Shown here in pieces: positions 43,285 to 51,494 of a stretch of DNA of 64,000 nucleotides. Location of the stretch: contig CAJXKL010000005.1 of assembly GCA_913055915.1 (NCBI GenBank), positions 1-64,000 of the forward strand, read 5' to 3'. The notes under the pieces were generated by a model. It did no database searches and was not told the origin of the DNA. It saw only the letters and a program-made list of their open reading frames with translations. How positions within the stretch are numbered: the first letter of the stretch is position 1; the number at the start of each line of letters is the position of its first letter. The translations under genes and the position numbers were made by a program. Source of the DNA: an uncultured Candidatus Nemicrothrix sp. GTDB taxonomy: Bacteria; Actinomycetota; Acidimicrobiia; Acidimicrobiales; MedAcidi-G1.

Positions 43285-43998
43285 TCAGGGCAGCCCAGGT
43301 TCGTACTTATATCCAAGACCCCTGATGGTGACAATGCGCTCGGGCTTCTTCGGATCCAGCTCTATCCGGCCCCGCACCCGCTTCACGTGGACGTCCAGGG
43401 TCTTGGTGTCGCCCACATAGTCGTCACCCCAGACGCTGTCGATCAGCATGTCGCGGGTCAGCACACGACCGGCGTTCTCGATGAGCAGGGCCAACAGCTC
43501 GAACTCCCGCAGAGGCATGGTGACCGGTTGGCCTCGGACAACCACCTCGTGGCGCTCCGCATCGACGCTCACATCGCCCACGACAACTGCCTGGGCACTG
43601 TCACGCTCCGGGGATTCCACTGCTGTGGTCTCCCCTGCGCGCCTCAGCACCGCCCGCATTCTGGCAACCAGTTCCCTCAACCGGTACGGCTTGGTCACGT
43701 AGTCATCGGCACCGATCTCGAGGCCGACGACCGTGTCGATCTCAGCCCCCTTGGCGGTGACCATGATTATCGGGACATCGGAGCGTGTACGGATCTCCCG
43801 ACAGACGTCGATTCCCGATAGCCGGGGCAACATGAGGTCCAGAAGAATGAGGTCGGGCTCATGCCTGCCGAATGCCTCAAGGGCGGCAATCCCGTCCGAT
43901 GCCACCTCGACCTCGAACCCCTCGCGGCGCAGGCCGACGTCGAGCGCGTCGGCAAAGGACTCCTCGTCCTCCACGACGAGAATCCGTACGCCGACCAT
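43285..43998 (-). CDS. regX3: OmpR/PhoB-family response regulator, RegX3-like
   Basis: 237 residues. Receiver domain with acidic pocket ED at 10-11, phosphorylation site D54 (LILLDLMLP) and K103 in DYVTKPY; then a winged-helix DNA-binding domain (about 135-235) with LREFELLALLIEN and KTLDVHVKRVRGRIE. These match the phosphate-responsive RegX3/PhoB group. The ATG overlaps the histidine kinase stop (TGATG). With phoU and a Na/Pi symporter nearby it should switch on phosphate-starvation genes; the PHO-box repeat at 47132-47149 is its probable site. Confidence 0.92.
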   Translation of the reverse strand: MVGVRILVVEDEESFADALDVGLRREGFEVEVASDGIAALEAFGRHEPDLILLDLMLPRLSGIDVCREIRTRSDVPIIMVTAKGAEIDTVVGLEIGADDYVTKPYRLRELVARMRAVLRRAGETTAVESPERDSAQAVVVGDVSVDAERHEVVVRGQPVTMPLREFELLALLIENAGRVLTRDMLIDSVWGDDYVGDTKTLDVHVKRVRGRIELDPKKPERIVTIRGLGYKYEPGLP

Positions 43999-45128
43999 CA
44001 GGCCACCGCCGCCCCGGCTGGCAGCCGTACCAGGACCGTCGTTCCACTGCCCTCCGTGGAGGACAGGTCAACCCGACCACCGTGAGCGTGAACGACGTTT
44101 CGGACAATGGACAGACCCAGACCGGTGCCCCCGGTTTCACGGGTTCGGGCACGATCTACGCGGTAGAAGCGCTCGAACACCCGCTCAATGTCACGTTCGG
44201 GGACTCCGATGCCCTCATCAGCTACCTCGAACCGGACCCCGTCGTCATCTGACCCGAGACCAACCGTGACCTTGCCTCCGTCATCTGAGTACTTCACCGC
44301 ATTCTCAACCAGGTTCCGCATCATGCTCACCATCTGGTTGCGGCTGGCCTCGAGATGGGCGCCTGAGCCGACCTCCAGACGGATACCGATACCGCGCTGT
44401 TCGGCTATCGGCAACACCCGCTCAACCACCTGGGCAGCCAGCCCCGCCAGATCCAGCAGTTCGACCCTGTCAGGTGACTCCCCCTCGATGCGGCTGAGGT
44501 CCAGGAGGTCCTCGATTATCGAACCCACACGCTGCGATTCGGTTTCGATACGGGCTGATAGGCGACCAACGACATCCGGGTCGGTCTCGGCCGCGAGGGT
44601 CTCGGCCAACAGGCTGAGGGCCCCGATGGGGGTCTTCAACTCGTGGCTGACGTTGGCCACGAAATCCCTACGAACCGACTCCTGACGACTTCTCTCGGTG
44701 ATGTCCTCGAGAATGACAACCGCTCCCACCACGCCCACGCTGCCATCATCAGACTGCAGTGGCCTGGCGACAACCTGGAGGATGTGGCTGGATGAACCGG
44801 GTGTACGTACCTGTTCGGAGGACGACCCACCGGCAGCCGCGGCCACGAGTCGCTCCACCACGAGGCGGCCGACCACACCGTCGACCCAGGAATCCACCAA
44901 TGCATCTGCCGTGGTGTTGCGATAGACGGTTCCGCCGTTCTCGTCGGCGACGACGATTCCGAGGGGGATCACGTCGAGCACCCTGCCCTCGTGACTGTCG
45001 ACCAACCCTGCGGGAGCCCCGGTCGGCTCAGCCCCGGCATCACCTGCAGGTGCCCCCGGGGCACCCCTCCGTCCGAGCAGGAATCCCAACCCGAGGGCCA
45101 CGATGACGAGCGCCGCCGTCAGAAGCAT
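43998..45128 (-). CDS. senX3: Sensor histidine kinase, SenX3/PhoR-like
   Basis: 376 residues. One N-terminal membrane helix, a Pro/Ala linker, a PAS-like domain (about 45-145), HisKA with H162 in FVANVSHELKTPIGALS, and a HATPase_c domain with NLVENAVKYSDDGG (N box), ADEGIGVPERD (G1) and GGTGLGLSIVRNVVHAHGG (G2). Only a single helix and no sensor domain outside, as in SenX3, which reads phosphate status through PhoU. Operon with regX3 (TGATG overlap). Upstream, phoU lies 88 bp away on the same strand. Confidence 0.92.
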   Translation of the reverse strand: MLLTAALVIVALGLGFLLGRRGAPGAPAGDAGAEPTGAPAGLVDSHEGRVLDVIPLGIVVADENGGTVYRNTTADALVDSWVDGVVGRLVVERLVAAAAGGSSSEQVRTPGSSSHILQVVARPLQSDDGSVGVVGAVVILEDITERSRQESVRRDFVANVSHELKTPIGALSLLAETLAAETDPDVVGRLSARIETESQRVGSIIEDLLDLSRIEGESPDRVELLDLAGLAAQVVERVLPIAEQRGIGIRLEVGSGAHLEASRNQMVSMMRNLVENAVKYSDDGGKVTVGLGSDDDGVRFEVADEGIGVPERDIERVFERFYRVDRARTRETGGTGLGLSIVRNVVHAHGGRVDLSSTEGSGTTVLVRLPAGAAVA

Positions 45129-45216
45129 CGTCGACCCGATCCGATGAAGACATCCCGCCGGTGCCCGACAGGAAATTCCACGTCGAGAGGCGTGGTTGGC
45201 GCTGTCGCGCTCAGGC

Positions 45217-45885
45217 TCAGATCCGTGTGTCGTCGCCCTCGTCGAAGTAGTCGAGTCGGTCCACTGGCATGATCACCGCCGAGGCCACGTTCAGCGCATG
45301 CGCGGTAACGCGCTTGAGGAAGCGGTACAGCAGGGCACGGGGCACGGCCGTCAGGGCGGTCTCCGAGGAGTGGATCAGGTCGTTGATTCGACTGTCGTAC
45401 TCGCGTCGCAGTTCGCCGCCGCGCTGGATGTAGGCGCGGGTTCGGTCCTCGTCCCTGACCGAGAGAATCTCGCCCACAAGGGCAATTCGTGTCGATACCT
45501 CGTCACGGTAGGCGAGTATCTGGTCGATGTCGTCTGATCCGGCGAACGACACGCCCTCCTCGGCCATATCGAAGATGTTCTTGTTGTAGTCGCCGATCCT
45601 CTCCAGGTCCTTGATCATGTTCATGATCACCAGCACCTCGGGTGTGTCGGCACCACCGTGAACCGAGGCGTGCACAACCAACTCACGGCGGATCTCCATC
45701 TCGGTGACGTTGATCTGCCGGTCGGTTCGACGCACGTCCTTGGCAACGGTCTCGACCGCACCACCTGTCACGGCGTTCATCGCCAGGTCAAAGGTGTGAC
45801 GGGCATCTGTGACCATGCGCTGCACCTTGGCATCAATGGAATCGAAGCCGGACTCGCCGGAGCCACGGAAGAAGCTCATGACCAT
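45217..45885 (-). CDS. phoU: Phosphate signalling protein PhoU
   Basis: 222 residues forming two PhoU three-helix repeats; the metal-binding-type acidic/polar motifs appear as DRQINVTEMEIRRELVVH in the first repeat and DLERIGDYNKNIFD in the second. PhoU represses the phosphate regulon together with the sensor kinase when phosphate is ample. The start at ATG 45885 follows AAGGA; an upstream ATG at 45936 would overlap the symporter stop. Here it is joined to a Na/Pi symporter instead of the usual pstSCAB. Confidence 0.93.
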   Translation of the reverse strand: MVMSFFRGSGESGFDSIDAKVQRMVTDARHTFDLAMNAVTGGAVETVAKDVRRTDRQINVTEMEIRRELVVHASVHGGADTPEVLVIMNMIKDLERIGDYNKNIFDMAEEGVSFAGSDDIDQILAYRDEVSTRIALVGEILSVRDEDRTRAYIQRGGELRREYDSRINDLIHSSETALTAVPRALLYRFLKRVTAHALNVASAVIMPVDRLDYFDEGDDTRI

Positions 45886-45922
45886 GGTTGTGGGTTCCTT
45901 CCAGGAAGGTTTGGTGTGGGGT

Positions 45923-47098
45923 TCATCGGAGGACAATTACGACTACCAGTGGCAGCACCACGAACATGCCGATCGTATAGAAAAGCGCCGCGCTGCGTCG
46001 TTCGGCAGCTGCGTCGGCCAGGGCTGTCGCCAGGCGGATTGGAAGGTTCCGCATGGCCGACACCGGGTAGAACAGCAGGATTCCGCTGACGTTGAAGAGG
46101 GTGTGCACCACCGCAACGGTGACCGCAGCCGAACTACCCGTGGCTAGAGAGGCCAACAGAGCGGTGACCGTCGTCCCGACATTGGCACCAAGGGTCACCG
46201 GATAGATGTTCGGCAGGGTCAGGACCCCCGAGGCAGCCAGTGGCACGAGCACCGAGGTCGTGATCGACGATGACTGGACGGAAACGGTGATGACCATGCC
46301 GATCATGATCGCCACGAACCCCGAGCCCGCTCCGAGCGCCCTGTTGATCGCCACCTCGACACGGTCGGCGACCAGCAGGCGCATGTTCTTCGTGATGTAG
46401 GCCAGGGCCAGGAAGATGAAGGCAAGGCCGACGACGATCATCAACGCGCCCTTGACGTCACCGTGGGCACCCAGGTCCGAGAGCCAACCCTTGACCCAGC
46501 CGGCTGGCATCTTCACCGCCGTCTTGAGCGGGCTCTTGAACGAGGCGCCCGAGCTACCGATGACCATGTCCGTTATCCAGTCGGCCGACCGGGACAGGTA
46601 ACCCGTAAGCAGTTCGATCGGCAAGAACACGATCACCGCCAGGATGTTGAAGAAATCGTGGACCGTGGCAGCGGCGAAGGCCCTTCGGAACTCGTGGTCA
46701 CGACGCAGGTGACCGAGGGAGGCGAGCGTGTTGGTGACCGTCGTCCCCAGGTTGGCGCCCATGACCATTGGAACGGCATCGTCGATCCCGACCACGCCGC
46801 TGGCCACCAATCCGACGATCACCGAGGTCGATACGGACGAGGACTGGACCAGGACGGTTGCCAACAGGCCCACGAAGAGGCCACCCAACGGGTTGGACAC
46901 CCCCTCGAAGAGGCCGTCCACGAAGTCCTTGCCAAGACCCTTGAACCCATCTCCGAGCAGGCTCACCCCCGTCAGGAAGAGGTACAGGAGCAGCACGACG
47001 AGAACAGCCCGTACTGATGTAGCGACATCACCCGCACCACGGCCCCCGGTTTCGGCTTTTGCCACGGTCGTCTCCGGGACCCAACTCGTCTCAGACAT
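45923..47098 (-). CDS. Na+/phosphate symporter, NptA-type
   Basis: 391 residues with two inverted halves, each with the QSSS signature: LVQSSSVSTSVIVGLVASG followed by MGANLGTTVTN, and SVQSSSITTSVLVPLAASG followed by LGANVGTTVTA. This is the Na/Pi cotransporter (SLC34/NptA) fold. It imports phosphate with sodium. The gene is first in a run with phoU, senX3, regX3 on the same strand. ATG 47098 gives a short cytoplasmic tail; a far longer frame is shadow of whiB. A PHO-box-like direct repeat lies 34-51 bp upstream. Confidence 0.93.
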   Translation of the reverse strand: MSETSWVPETTVAKAETGGRGAGDVATSVRAVLVVLLLYLFLTGVSLLGDGFKGLGKDFVDGLFEGVSNPLGGLFVGLLATVLVQSSSVSTSVIVGLVASGVVGIDDAVPMVMGANLGTTVTNTLASLGHLRRDHEFRRAFAAATVHDFFNILAVIVFLPIELLTGYLSRSADWITDMVIGSSGASFKSPLKTAVKMPAGWVKGWLSDLGAHGDVKGALMIVVGLAFIFLALAYITKNMRLLVADRVEVAINRALGAGSGFVAIMIGMVITVSVQSSSITTSVLVPLAASGVLTLPNIYPVTLGANVGTTVTALLASLATGSSAAVTVAVVHTLFNVSGILLFYPVSAMRNLPIRLATALADAAAERRSAALFYTIGMFVVLPLVVVIVLR

Positions 47099-47131
47099 TG
47101 CCGGAAACCTAGACACCCCGCGTTGCCACAA

Positions 47132-47149
47132 GCTGAACCTCAGGTGAAC
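47132..47149 (-). promoter_or_regulatory. PHO box (two 11-bp-spaced repeats), probable RegX3 site
   Basis: On the minus strand GTTCACC, TGAG, GTTCAGC: two near-identical 7-mers starting 11 bp apart. This is the GTTCACC-N4-GTTCACC direct-repeat consensus described for actinobacterial PhoP/RegX3 regulators. It is 34-51 bp upstream of the Na/Pi symporter ATG, and regX3 itself is 3 kb away in the same cluster. The second repeat differs by one base. Confidence 0.75.
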
Positions 47150-47230
47150 AAAACCGGAATTGTGGGGTTGGTCCGGTCCTTTACGGTGACTTTCGGTTCC
47201 GTGTGGGAGAAATAGCGTACCGAGAGCAGG

Positions 47231-47509
47231 ATGCAACAGATTCGGGACCCCATGAACACGATTCAACTTCACAACAACTGGATGACCCGGGCGAGGTGTG
47301 CAAACACCGATCCGTCGCATTTCTTCCCCAGCGACGGCGTAGGGGTGGAGTTGGCCAAGAAGACATGCGCCGGTTGCCCGGTCGCAGAACAGTGCCTCGA
47401 GTATGCACTCACCCACCGGGTGGAACACGGGGTCTGGGGTGGCTGCTCAGAGAGGCAGCGTCGCCGGATCCGCAGGCAACGGCGGGAGGTCGCAGCCACA
47501 GCGGCCTGA
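47231..47509 (+). CDS. WhiB-family iron-sulfur transcription regulator
   Basis: 92 residues. Four conserved Cys: C23, C46-x2-C49 and C55, which hold the redox/NO-sensitive [4Fe-4S] cluster; then the GVWGG turn and a basic C-terminal DNA-binding tail (SERQRRRIRRQRR). Unusual is Cys72 directly after GVWGG, where Leu or Met is usual. ATG 47231 or 47252 could start it. Divergent from the Na/Pi gene. Regulon unknown. Confidence 0.92.
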   Translation: MQQIRDPMNTIQLHNNWMTRARCANTDPSHFFPSDGVGVELAKKTCAGCPVAEQCLEYALTHRVEHGVWGGCSERQRRRIRRQRREVAATAA

Positions 47510-47517
47510 CCGCCTAC

Positions 47518-47541
47518 GGGGGCGGGCCCCTCAACGCCCCC
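47518..47541. terminator. Hairpin terminator between whiB and the convergent tatA unit
   Basis: GGGGGCG, ten bases, CGCCCCC, eight bases after the whiB stop; followed by TTCTC. It lies between two converging genes, so it may stop transcription from both sides. T tract short. Confidence 0.55.
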
Positions 47542-47598
47542 TTCTCGGCAGTGGCCCCGACATCGTCGGGGTTGCTGTCGCGTGCCGGGGCCAGAGGT

Positions 47599-47877
47599 TC
47601 AGGCGTCTTCTTCCTCCTCGTAGCCGAGATCCCAGAAGACCAGCACGTTCTCTCGTTCGGCATCGCGGTTGATGCGTTCCCGGTTGCGCCGAAACTGTGG
47701 GTCATGGGGCGGCAAAAGCATCAGCCGTGCGTTGATGCGGTCACGGAACGACTCGACCAGCTGCCGATCACCAAAGGTGGACCTGACCTCCCAGTGGGGG
47801 GCCACAGGTCCGAGGTAGACGACCGTGACATCACCTACCGGTGGCTGAGGCTCGAGTTCTATGGCGGTGTCGGTCAT
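47599..47877 (-). CDS. Conserved-looking 92-residue protein of unknown function
   Basis: No signal or helix. A central part DVTVVYLGPVAPHWEVRSTFGDRQLVESFRDRI-like in character (beta strands then a helix) is followed by an acidic C-terminus ending EEEEDA. Its ATG overlaps the tatA stop (ATGA), so the two are cotranslated. Function unknown; the PPHDP loop and Arg-rich helix are the only notable features. Confidence 0.6.
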   Translation of the reverse strand: MTDTAIELEPQPPVGDVTVVYLGPVAPHWEVRSTFGDRQLVESFRDRINARLMLLPPHDPQFRRNRERINRDAERENVLVFWDLGYEEEEDA

Positions 47878-48074
47878 GAGCCGTTGCTGGCCTCAGGATC
47901 GGCGTCTGCCGCATCAACCTCCTTGGCGCCCTCTGCGAGGCCCTGCTGGAGTTCCTTCTGGGCGCGGCCCAGGTTGCGTGCCAACTTCGGGAGTTGGCTG
48001 CCGCCGAAGAGCACGACGCCGACTACCAGGACAATGAGCAGCTCGTTGGTGCTGAGAAATGCAATAGCGTTCAT
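47874..48074 (-). CDS. tatA: Sec-independent translocase protein TatA
   Basis: 66 residues: a short periplasmic start, one membrane helix (ELLIVLVVGVVLFGG), the conserved hinge FGGSQLPKLARNLGRAQKEL and an acidic tail. TatA forms the pore for folded-protein export. The FG and P of the hinge (GGSQLP) are intact. Cotranscribed with a 92-residue unknown; tatC is not in the window. TatA and TatB-like proteins are similar at this length; TatA is preferred because of the short tail. Confidence 0.9.
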   Translation of the reverse strand: MNAIAFLSTNELLIVLVVGVVLFGGSQLPKLARNLGRAQKELQQGLAEGAKEVDAADADPEASNGS

Positions 48075-48107
48075 GGCGGCACTCTAACCGCCGTTGACGC
48101 AGGTGGG

Positions 48108-48386
48108 TCAGCCGGCCTGCGCTGCAGCAGTTGCGCGCTCGAGCGCACGTTGGCGCCGAATGCGACGACGCTCCCGTTCGCTCATGCCACCCCAGATGCC
48201 GAACTTCTCGCCGTTCTGGAGTGCGAACTCGAGGCAGTCCGTTCGGACCACGCATGCACGACAGACATCCTTGGCCTCCCGGGTGCTCGCACCACGCTCG
48301 GGGAAGAAGAGATCTGGATCGACTCCGAGGCAGTTTGAGTACTCCTGCCAGTCGATGTCGAGATCTGGTTTGGCGAAGATGCCCAT
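48108..48386 (-). CDS. WhiB-family iron-sulfur transcription regulator (WhiB2/WhmD-like)
   Basis: 92 residues. C19, C42-x2-C45 and C51 are the cluster ligands; GIWGGMSERERRRIRRQRA is the family turn and basic tail. The sequence resembles the WhiB2/WhmD type linked to septation in actinobacteria, but this needs phylogeny. The ATG follows GGAAGG; a longer reading frame upstream is unrelated to the family. A promoter-like region with a palindrome lies 92-121 bp upstream. Confidence 0.92.
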   Translation of the reverse strand: MGIFAKPDLDIDWQEYSNCLGVDPDLFFPERGASTREAKDVCRACVVRTDCLEFALQNGEKFGIWGGMSERERRRIRRQRALERATAAAQAG

Positions 48387-48472
48387 CTTGTTCTGCCTTC
48401 CGTCGCCCGGTCCCTCGGACGGTTGCCTGAACCCGTTGCAAAGGGCCTGGGTGTCCACAACAACTCCCAACC

Positions 48473-48507
48473 GTGTAATTACACCACTGTTATTCCCACA
48501 AAAGCAA
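48473..48507 (-). promoter_or_regulatory. whiB promoter with a palindrome over the -10 box
   Basis: On the minus strand: TTGCTT (48502-48507) as -35, an 18-base spacer, and TGTAAT (48478-48483) as -10. The -10 lies inside the perfect 12-bp palindrome GTGTAATTACAC (48473-48484), which could be an operator. The whiB start is about 90 bp downstream. AT content is higher than in the surroundings. Confidence 0.55.
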
Positions 48508-48549
48508 GGGGTAGGACAGAAAAACCCCCATATCCCGGTCAGTTTGAAA

Positions 48550-49575
48550 TCACCAGGAACCAGCCTCATCGATCAACTCGGCCGCCCTGGAGGCCAGGTT
48601 GAGCACTGCATCGGCCAGAGAAGGGGTGACCTCGCGGGTCGGATCATCGACCTGGCGGACGCGGACCCCTTCGAGCATGCACGTCAGCTTGAAGGTGCTC
48701 ATTACCGCATACCAACCCAAAGCCTCGGGTGTGCGTCCGGTCCGAATCGACCAGCGGCCAACCAACTCGTCACGCCCGGGAAGGTCCGGGTCGTCTGGTC
48801 GCCAACCACTCAACAGGTAGCCGAGGTCCATCAACGGATCACCAACGGTCGCGTTCTCCCAGTCCAGCACCGCTACCAGCCGGGTCGGTTGTTCTCTCGT
48901 AAACAACATGTTGTGGCGGTTGAAGTCACCGTGCATGATCCCCGCCCGCATCCCCGTCGGCCGATTCTCGTCCAGCCAGTCCCCGACCCCGTCGATACCG
49001 GGTAGGTCCCGCCTGCGGTAACCGTCCAACTGGCCACGCCAGCGCCTGACCTGGCGTTCCAGGAACCCGTCGGGCCTGCCGAGGTCGGAGACCCCCGCCT
49101 CATCCACGTTGATTAACGCAAGGTCAGCCAGAGCGTCGATCATCTGCTCCATCACGAGGCGGCCGGCGGATTGGCCACCGACCTCCTCCGACGGTGGATC
49201 TGCGAGCACCAGACCATCGACGAACTCCATTACGTAGAAGATCGCCCCGGTCACCTCAGTATCCGAACACAGGGCCAACGGCTTCGCATGGGGCACTCCC
49301 GACCCGTCAAGTGCGCCCTGGAACCGGTATTCACGAACCATGGTCGTGTTGGCCCCCTCGACCGACAGGGGAACCGCAGAGGGCCGACGCAGCACCCAGG
49401 TCGAACCACCCCGGCGGACAATGAACACCTCGTTGGACTCACCGGCGGCCACCCGTTCAAAGCTGATGTCGGATCCTGTACCCAGGCCAACCTCGTCGAA
49501 CCACCGCCTGAGCGGCCCGACCCGCAGAAGGGTCGGATCGGGGTCAGCCGGGTCACCGATGCTCAAGTCACCCAC
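48550..49575 (-). CDS. Phosphotransferase of the APH/ACAD10-like family
   Basis: 341 residues. A kinase-like fold: N-lobe with VAAGESNEVFIVRRGGSTWVLRRP, then HGDFNRHNMLF (catalytic loop) and LDWENATVGDPLMDLGYLL (metal-binding). This is the aminoglycoside-phosphotransferase / acyl-CoA dehydrogenase 10 N-domain group, many of which act on hydroxyacyl-CoA in actinobacteria; antibiotic resistance is not implied. It is next to a MaoC-like hydratase gene on the other strand, consistent with fatty-acyl metabolism. Substrate uncertain. Confidence 0.88.
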   Translation of the reverse strand: MGDLSIGDPADPDPTLLRVGPLRRWFDEVGLGTGSDISFERVAAGESNEVFIVRRGGSTWVLRRPSAVPLSVEGANTTMVREYRFQGALDGSGVPHAKPLALCSDTEVTGAIFYVMEFVDGLVLADPPSEEVGGQSAGRLVMEQMIDALADLALINVDEAGVSDLGRPDGFLERQVRRWRGQLDGYRRRDLPGIDGVGDWLDENRPTGMRAGIMHGDFNRHNMLFTREQPTRLVAVLDWENATVGDPLMDLGYLLSGWRPDDPDLPGRDELVGRWSIRTGRTPEALGWYAVMSTFKLTCMLEGVRVRQVDDPTREVTPSLADAVLNLASRAAELIDEAGSW

Positions 49576-49690
49576 CCATTTCGGGGCATTCCATTCCAGA
49601 ATCGTAGTGAGGGGGAACCGCCGGCCCGCTGTTGGCTCCGACCCACAGGGTCAAATAGCATCGCTGTCGACAGCGACTCAGGAGCATGAG

Positions 49691-50530
49691 ATGCCGATCA
49701 ACCCGGACGCAGCAGGAACCGCAGGTGAACCATCCGAGTTCTCCTGGACATCCGCCGAAAGCCTGCTCTACTCGCTCGGAGTCGGCGCCGGAATCACTGA
49801 CCCAACAGGCTTTGAACTGGAGTTCACGACCGAGAACAGCAACAACGTCACACAGGCGGCCCTACCCACCCAGGTGGTGGTGATGGGTGGTGGCAACAGG
49901 CCCGGCTTCGGCGACTTCAACCTGGCAGCGCTGCTGCACGCTGAGCAGCACATCACCCTGCATCAACCCCTGACAGTCGAAGGAACCGCCGTGTCGACGG
50001 GAAAGGTCGCCGAGATCTACGACAAGGGAAAGGCAGCGCTCGTCTACATTGAGGCCGACGTGGCCGACACCGACGGAAACCCGCTCTGGTCTGTCAGGTC
50101 GGGCCTGTTCATCGGAGGCGAGGGAGGCTGGGGAGGCGACCGAGGGCCGTCAAACACCTGGGAACTACCTGACAGACCCGCCGACACGATCATCTCCTAC
50201 GAGACACGCACGGACCAGGCCCTCCTCTACCGCCTCAACGGCGACAGGAACCCGCTCCACTCAGACCCCACCTTCGCCGCGATGGCCGGTTTCGACAGGC
50301 CGATACTCCACGGCCTGTGCACCTACGGCTTCACCGGCCGTGCCCTCCTACACGGTGCCTGTGACTCCGACCCGACCCGCTTCACGAGCATGGGTGGCCG
50401 CTTCAAGTCGCCGGTAATGCCAGGTGAAACCCTTGACGTCCACATCTGGGCAGACGGCAGCGACGTCCTCTTCCAGACGAGGGTCGCGGACCGGGTCGTG
50501 TTCGACAACGGAACTATGACCCGGAGTTGA
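49691..50530 (+). CDS. MaoC-type (R)-specific enoyl-CoA hydratase
   Basis: 279 residues, two hotdog domains. GDRNPLHSDPTFAAMAGFDRPILHG is the type-2 hydratase motif with catalytic Asp and His, as in the hydratase-2 part of multifunctional enzyme 2. It would add water to trans-2-enoyl-CoA to give (R)-3-hydroxyacyl-CoA. ATG 49691 follows GGAG. Single gene between a phosphotransferase and sdhC. Confidence 0.9.
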   Translation: MPINPDAAGTAGEPSEFSWTSAESLLYSLGVGAGITDPTGFELEFTTENSNNVTQAALPTQVVVMGGGNRPGFGDFNLAALLHAEQHITLHQPLTVEGTAVSTGKVAEIYDKGKAALVYIEADVADTDGNPLWSVRSGLFIGGEGGWGGDRGPSNTWELPDRPADTIISYETRTDQALLYRLNGDRNPLHSDPTFAAMAGFDRPILHGLCTYGFTGRALLHGACDSDPTRFTSMGGRFKSPVMPGETLDVHIWADGSDVLFQTRVADRVVFDNGTMTRS

Positions 50531-50654
50531 CCGACACCGCAGGTGATGCCTGACCCCCACCGCGCCACCCGGAGCGCGCGGACACCGGATCTCCCCGCTA
50601 CCTTCTGAGGCAGATCAGGCACCTGTCCAACCGCCCGAGGGCCCGGAGAAACCA

Positions 50655-51494
50655 ATGGCGCAGAGCACCCGCGAGCGATACCGGGTTGGCCCGGTACGCA
50701 CCCGCAAGCGCGCCTGGCCGTTCCCGCTCAACATCTACCAGAGCGCCGTTGGCCGCAAATGGGTCATGGCCCTCACAGGCATCGGCCTTGTCGGCTTCGC
50801 CCTCATCCATATGGTCGGCAACCTGCACGTGTATGAGGGCCCGGCCCGCATGTACGAGTACGCAGAGACCCTCCGCACCCTCGGAGGCGGCCTCGTCCCC
50901 AAGAGCTTCATCCTCTGGTTGATGCGCCTCGGCCTGACGGGAATGTTCGCCCTGCACCTGCATGCCGCAATCACCCTCAAGGACATGAGCCGCCACTCCA
51001 GCGACGACGCCGGCCTCATGAGCGGAGCCAAGAGGTACGCCGGTGGCCGTGACCACATCGCCGCCACCTACGCCAGCCGCACAATGCGCTGGACCGGCCC
51101 GATCATCGCCCTCTACCTGCTGTTTCACCTGGCCGACCTGACGTGGGGATGGTGGCTCGGCCCCGACTTCGTCCGAGGCGATCCGTACCACAACGTGGCC
51201 ACGTCGCTGGCGAGCCTGCCGGTGGCAATCCTCTACGTGGTGGCCAACATCGCTCTCGCCCTCCACATATTCCACGGCGCCTGGTCCATCTTCCAGAGCC
51301 TCGGAGTCAACAACCCCCGCTACAACCACCTGCGACGAGGCCTAGCAACCGGCATCGCCGGCCTGATCCTGATCGGCAACCTGTCGTTTCCGATACTCAC
51401 CCAGACCGGCCTCATCAACGAAGACAACCGGGCGTGCCCCGTCAACGACAGCGACGGCCTTGTCTGCCTCGCCGAAGAGGCAGAGGGACACTGA
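50655..51494 (+). CDS. sdhC: Succinate dehydrogenase cytochrome b subunit
   Basis: 279 residues with five membrane helices: [54 protein letters not shown] and a last [16 protein letters not shown]. The His-rich helices supply ligands for two b hemes, as in the single-subunit B-type cytochrome of Bacillus/Wolinella-like succinate:quinone oxidoreductases. It carries electrons between SdhB and the quinone pool. The stop overlaps sdhA (TGATG). Order C-A-B is normal for this type. The 45-residue N-terminal extension is unusually basic. Confidence 0.93.
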   Translation: MAQSTRERYRVGPVRTRKRAWPFPLNIYQSAVGRKWVMALTGIGLVGFALIHMVGNLHVYEGPARMYEYAETLRTLGGGLVPKSFILWLMRLGLTGMFALHLHAAITLKDMSRHSSDDAGLMSGAKRYAGGRDHIAATYASRTMRWTGPIIALYLLFHLADLTWGWWLGPDFVRGDPYHNVATSLASLPVAILYVVANIALALHIFHGAWSIFQSLGVNNPRYNHLRRGLATGIAGLILIGNLSFPILTQTGLINEDNRACPVNDSDGLVCLAEEAEGH

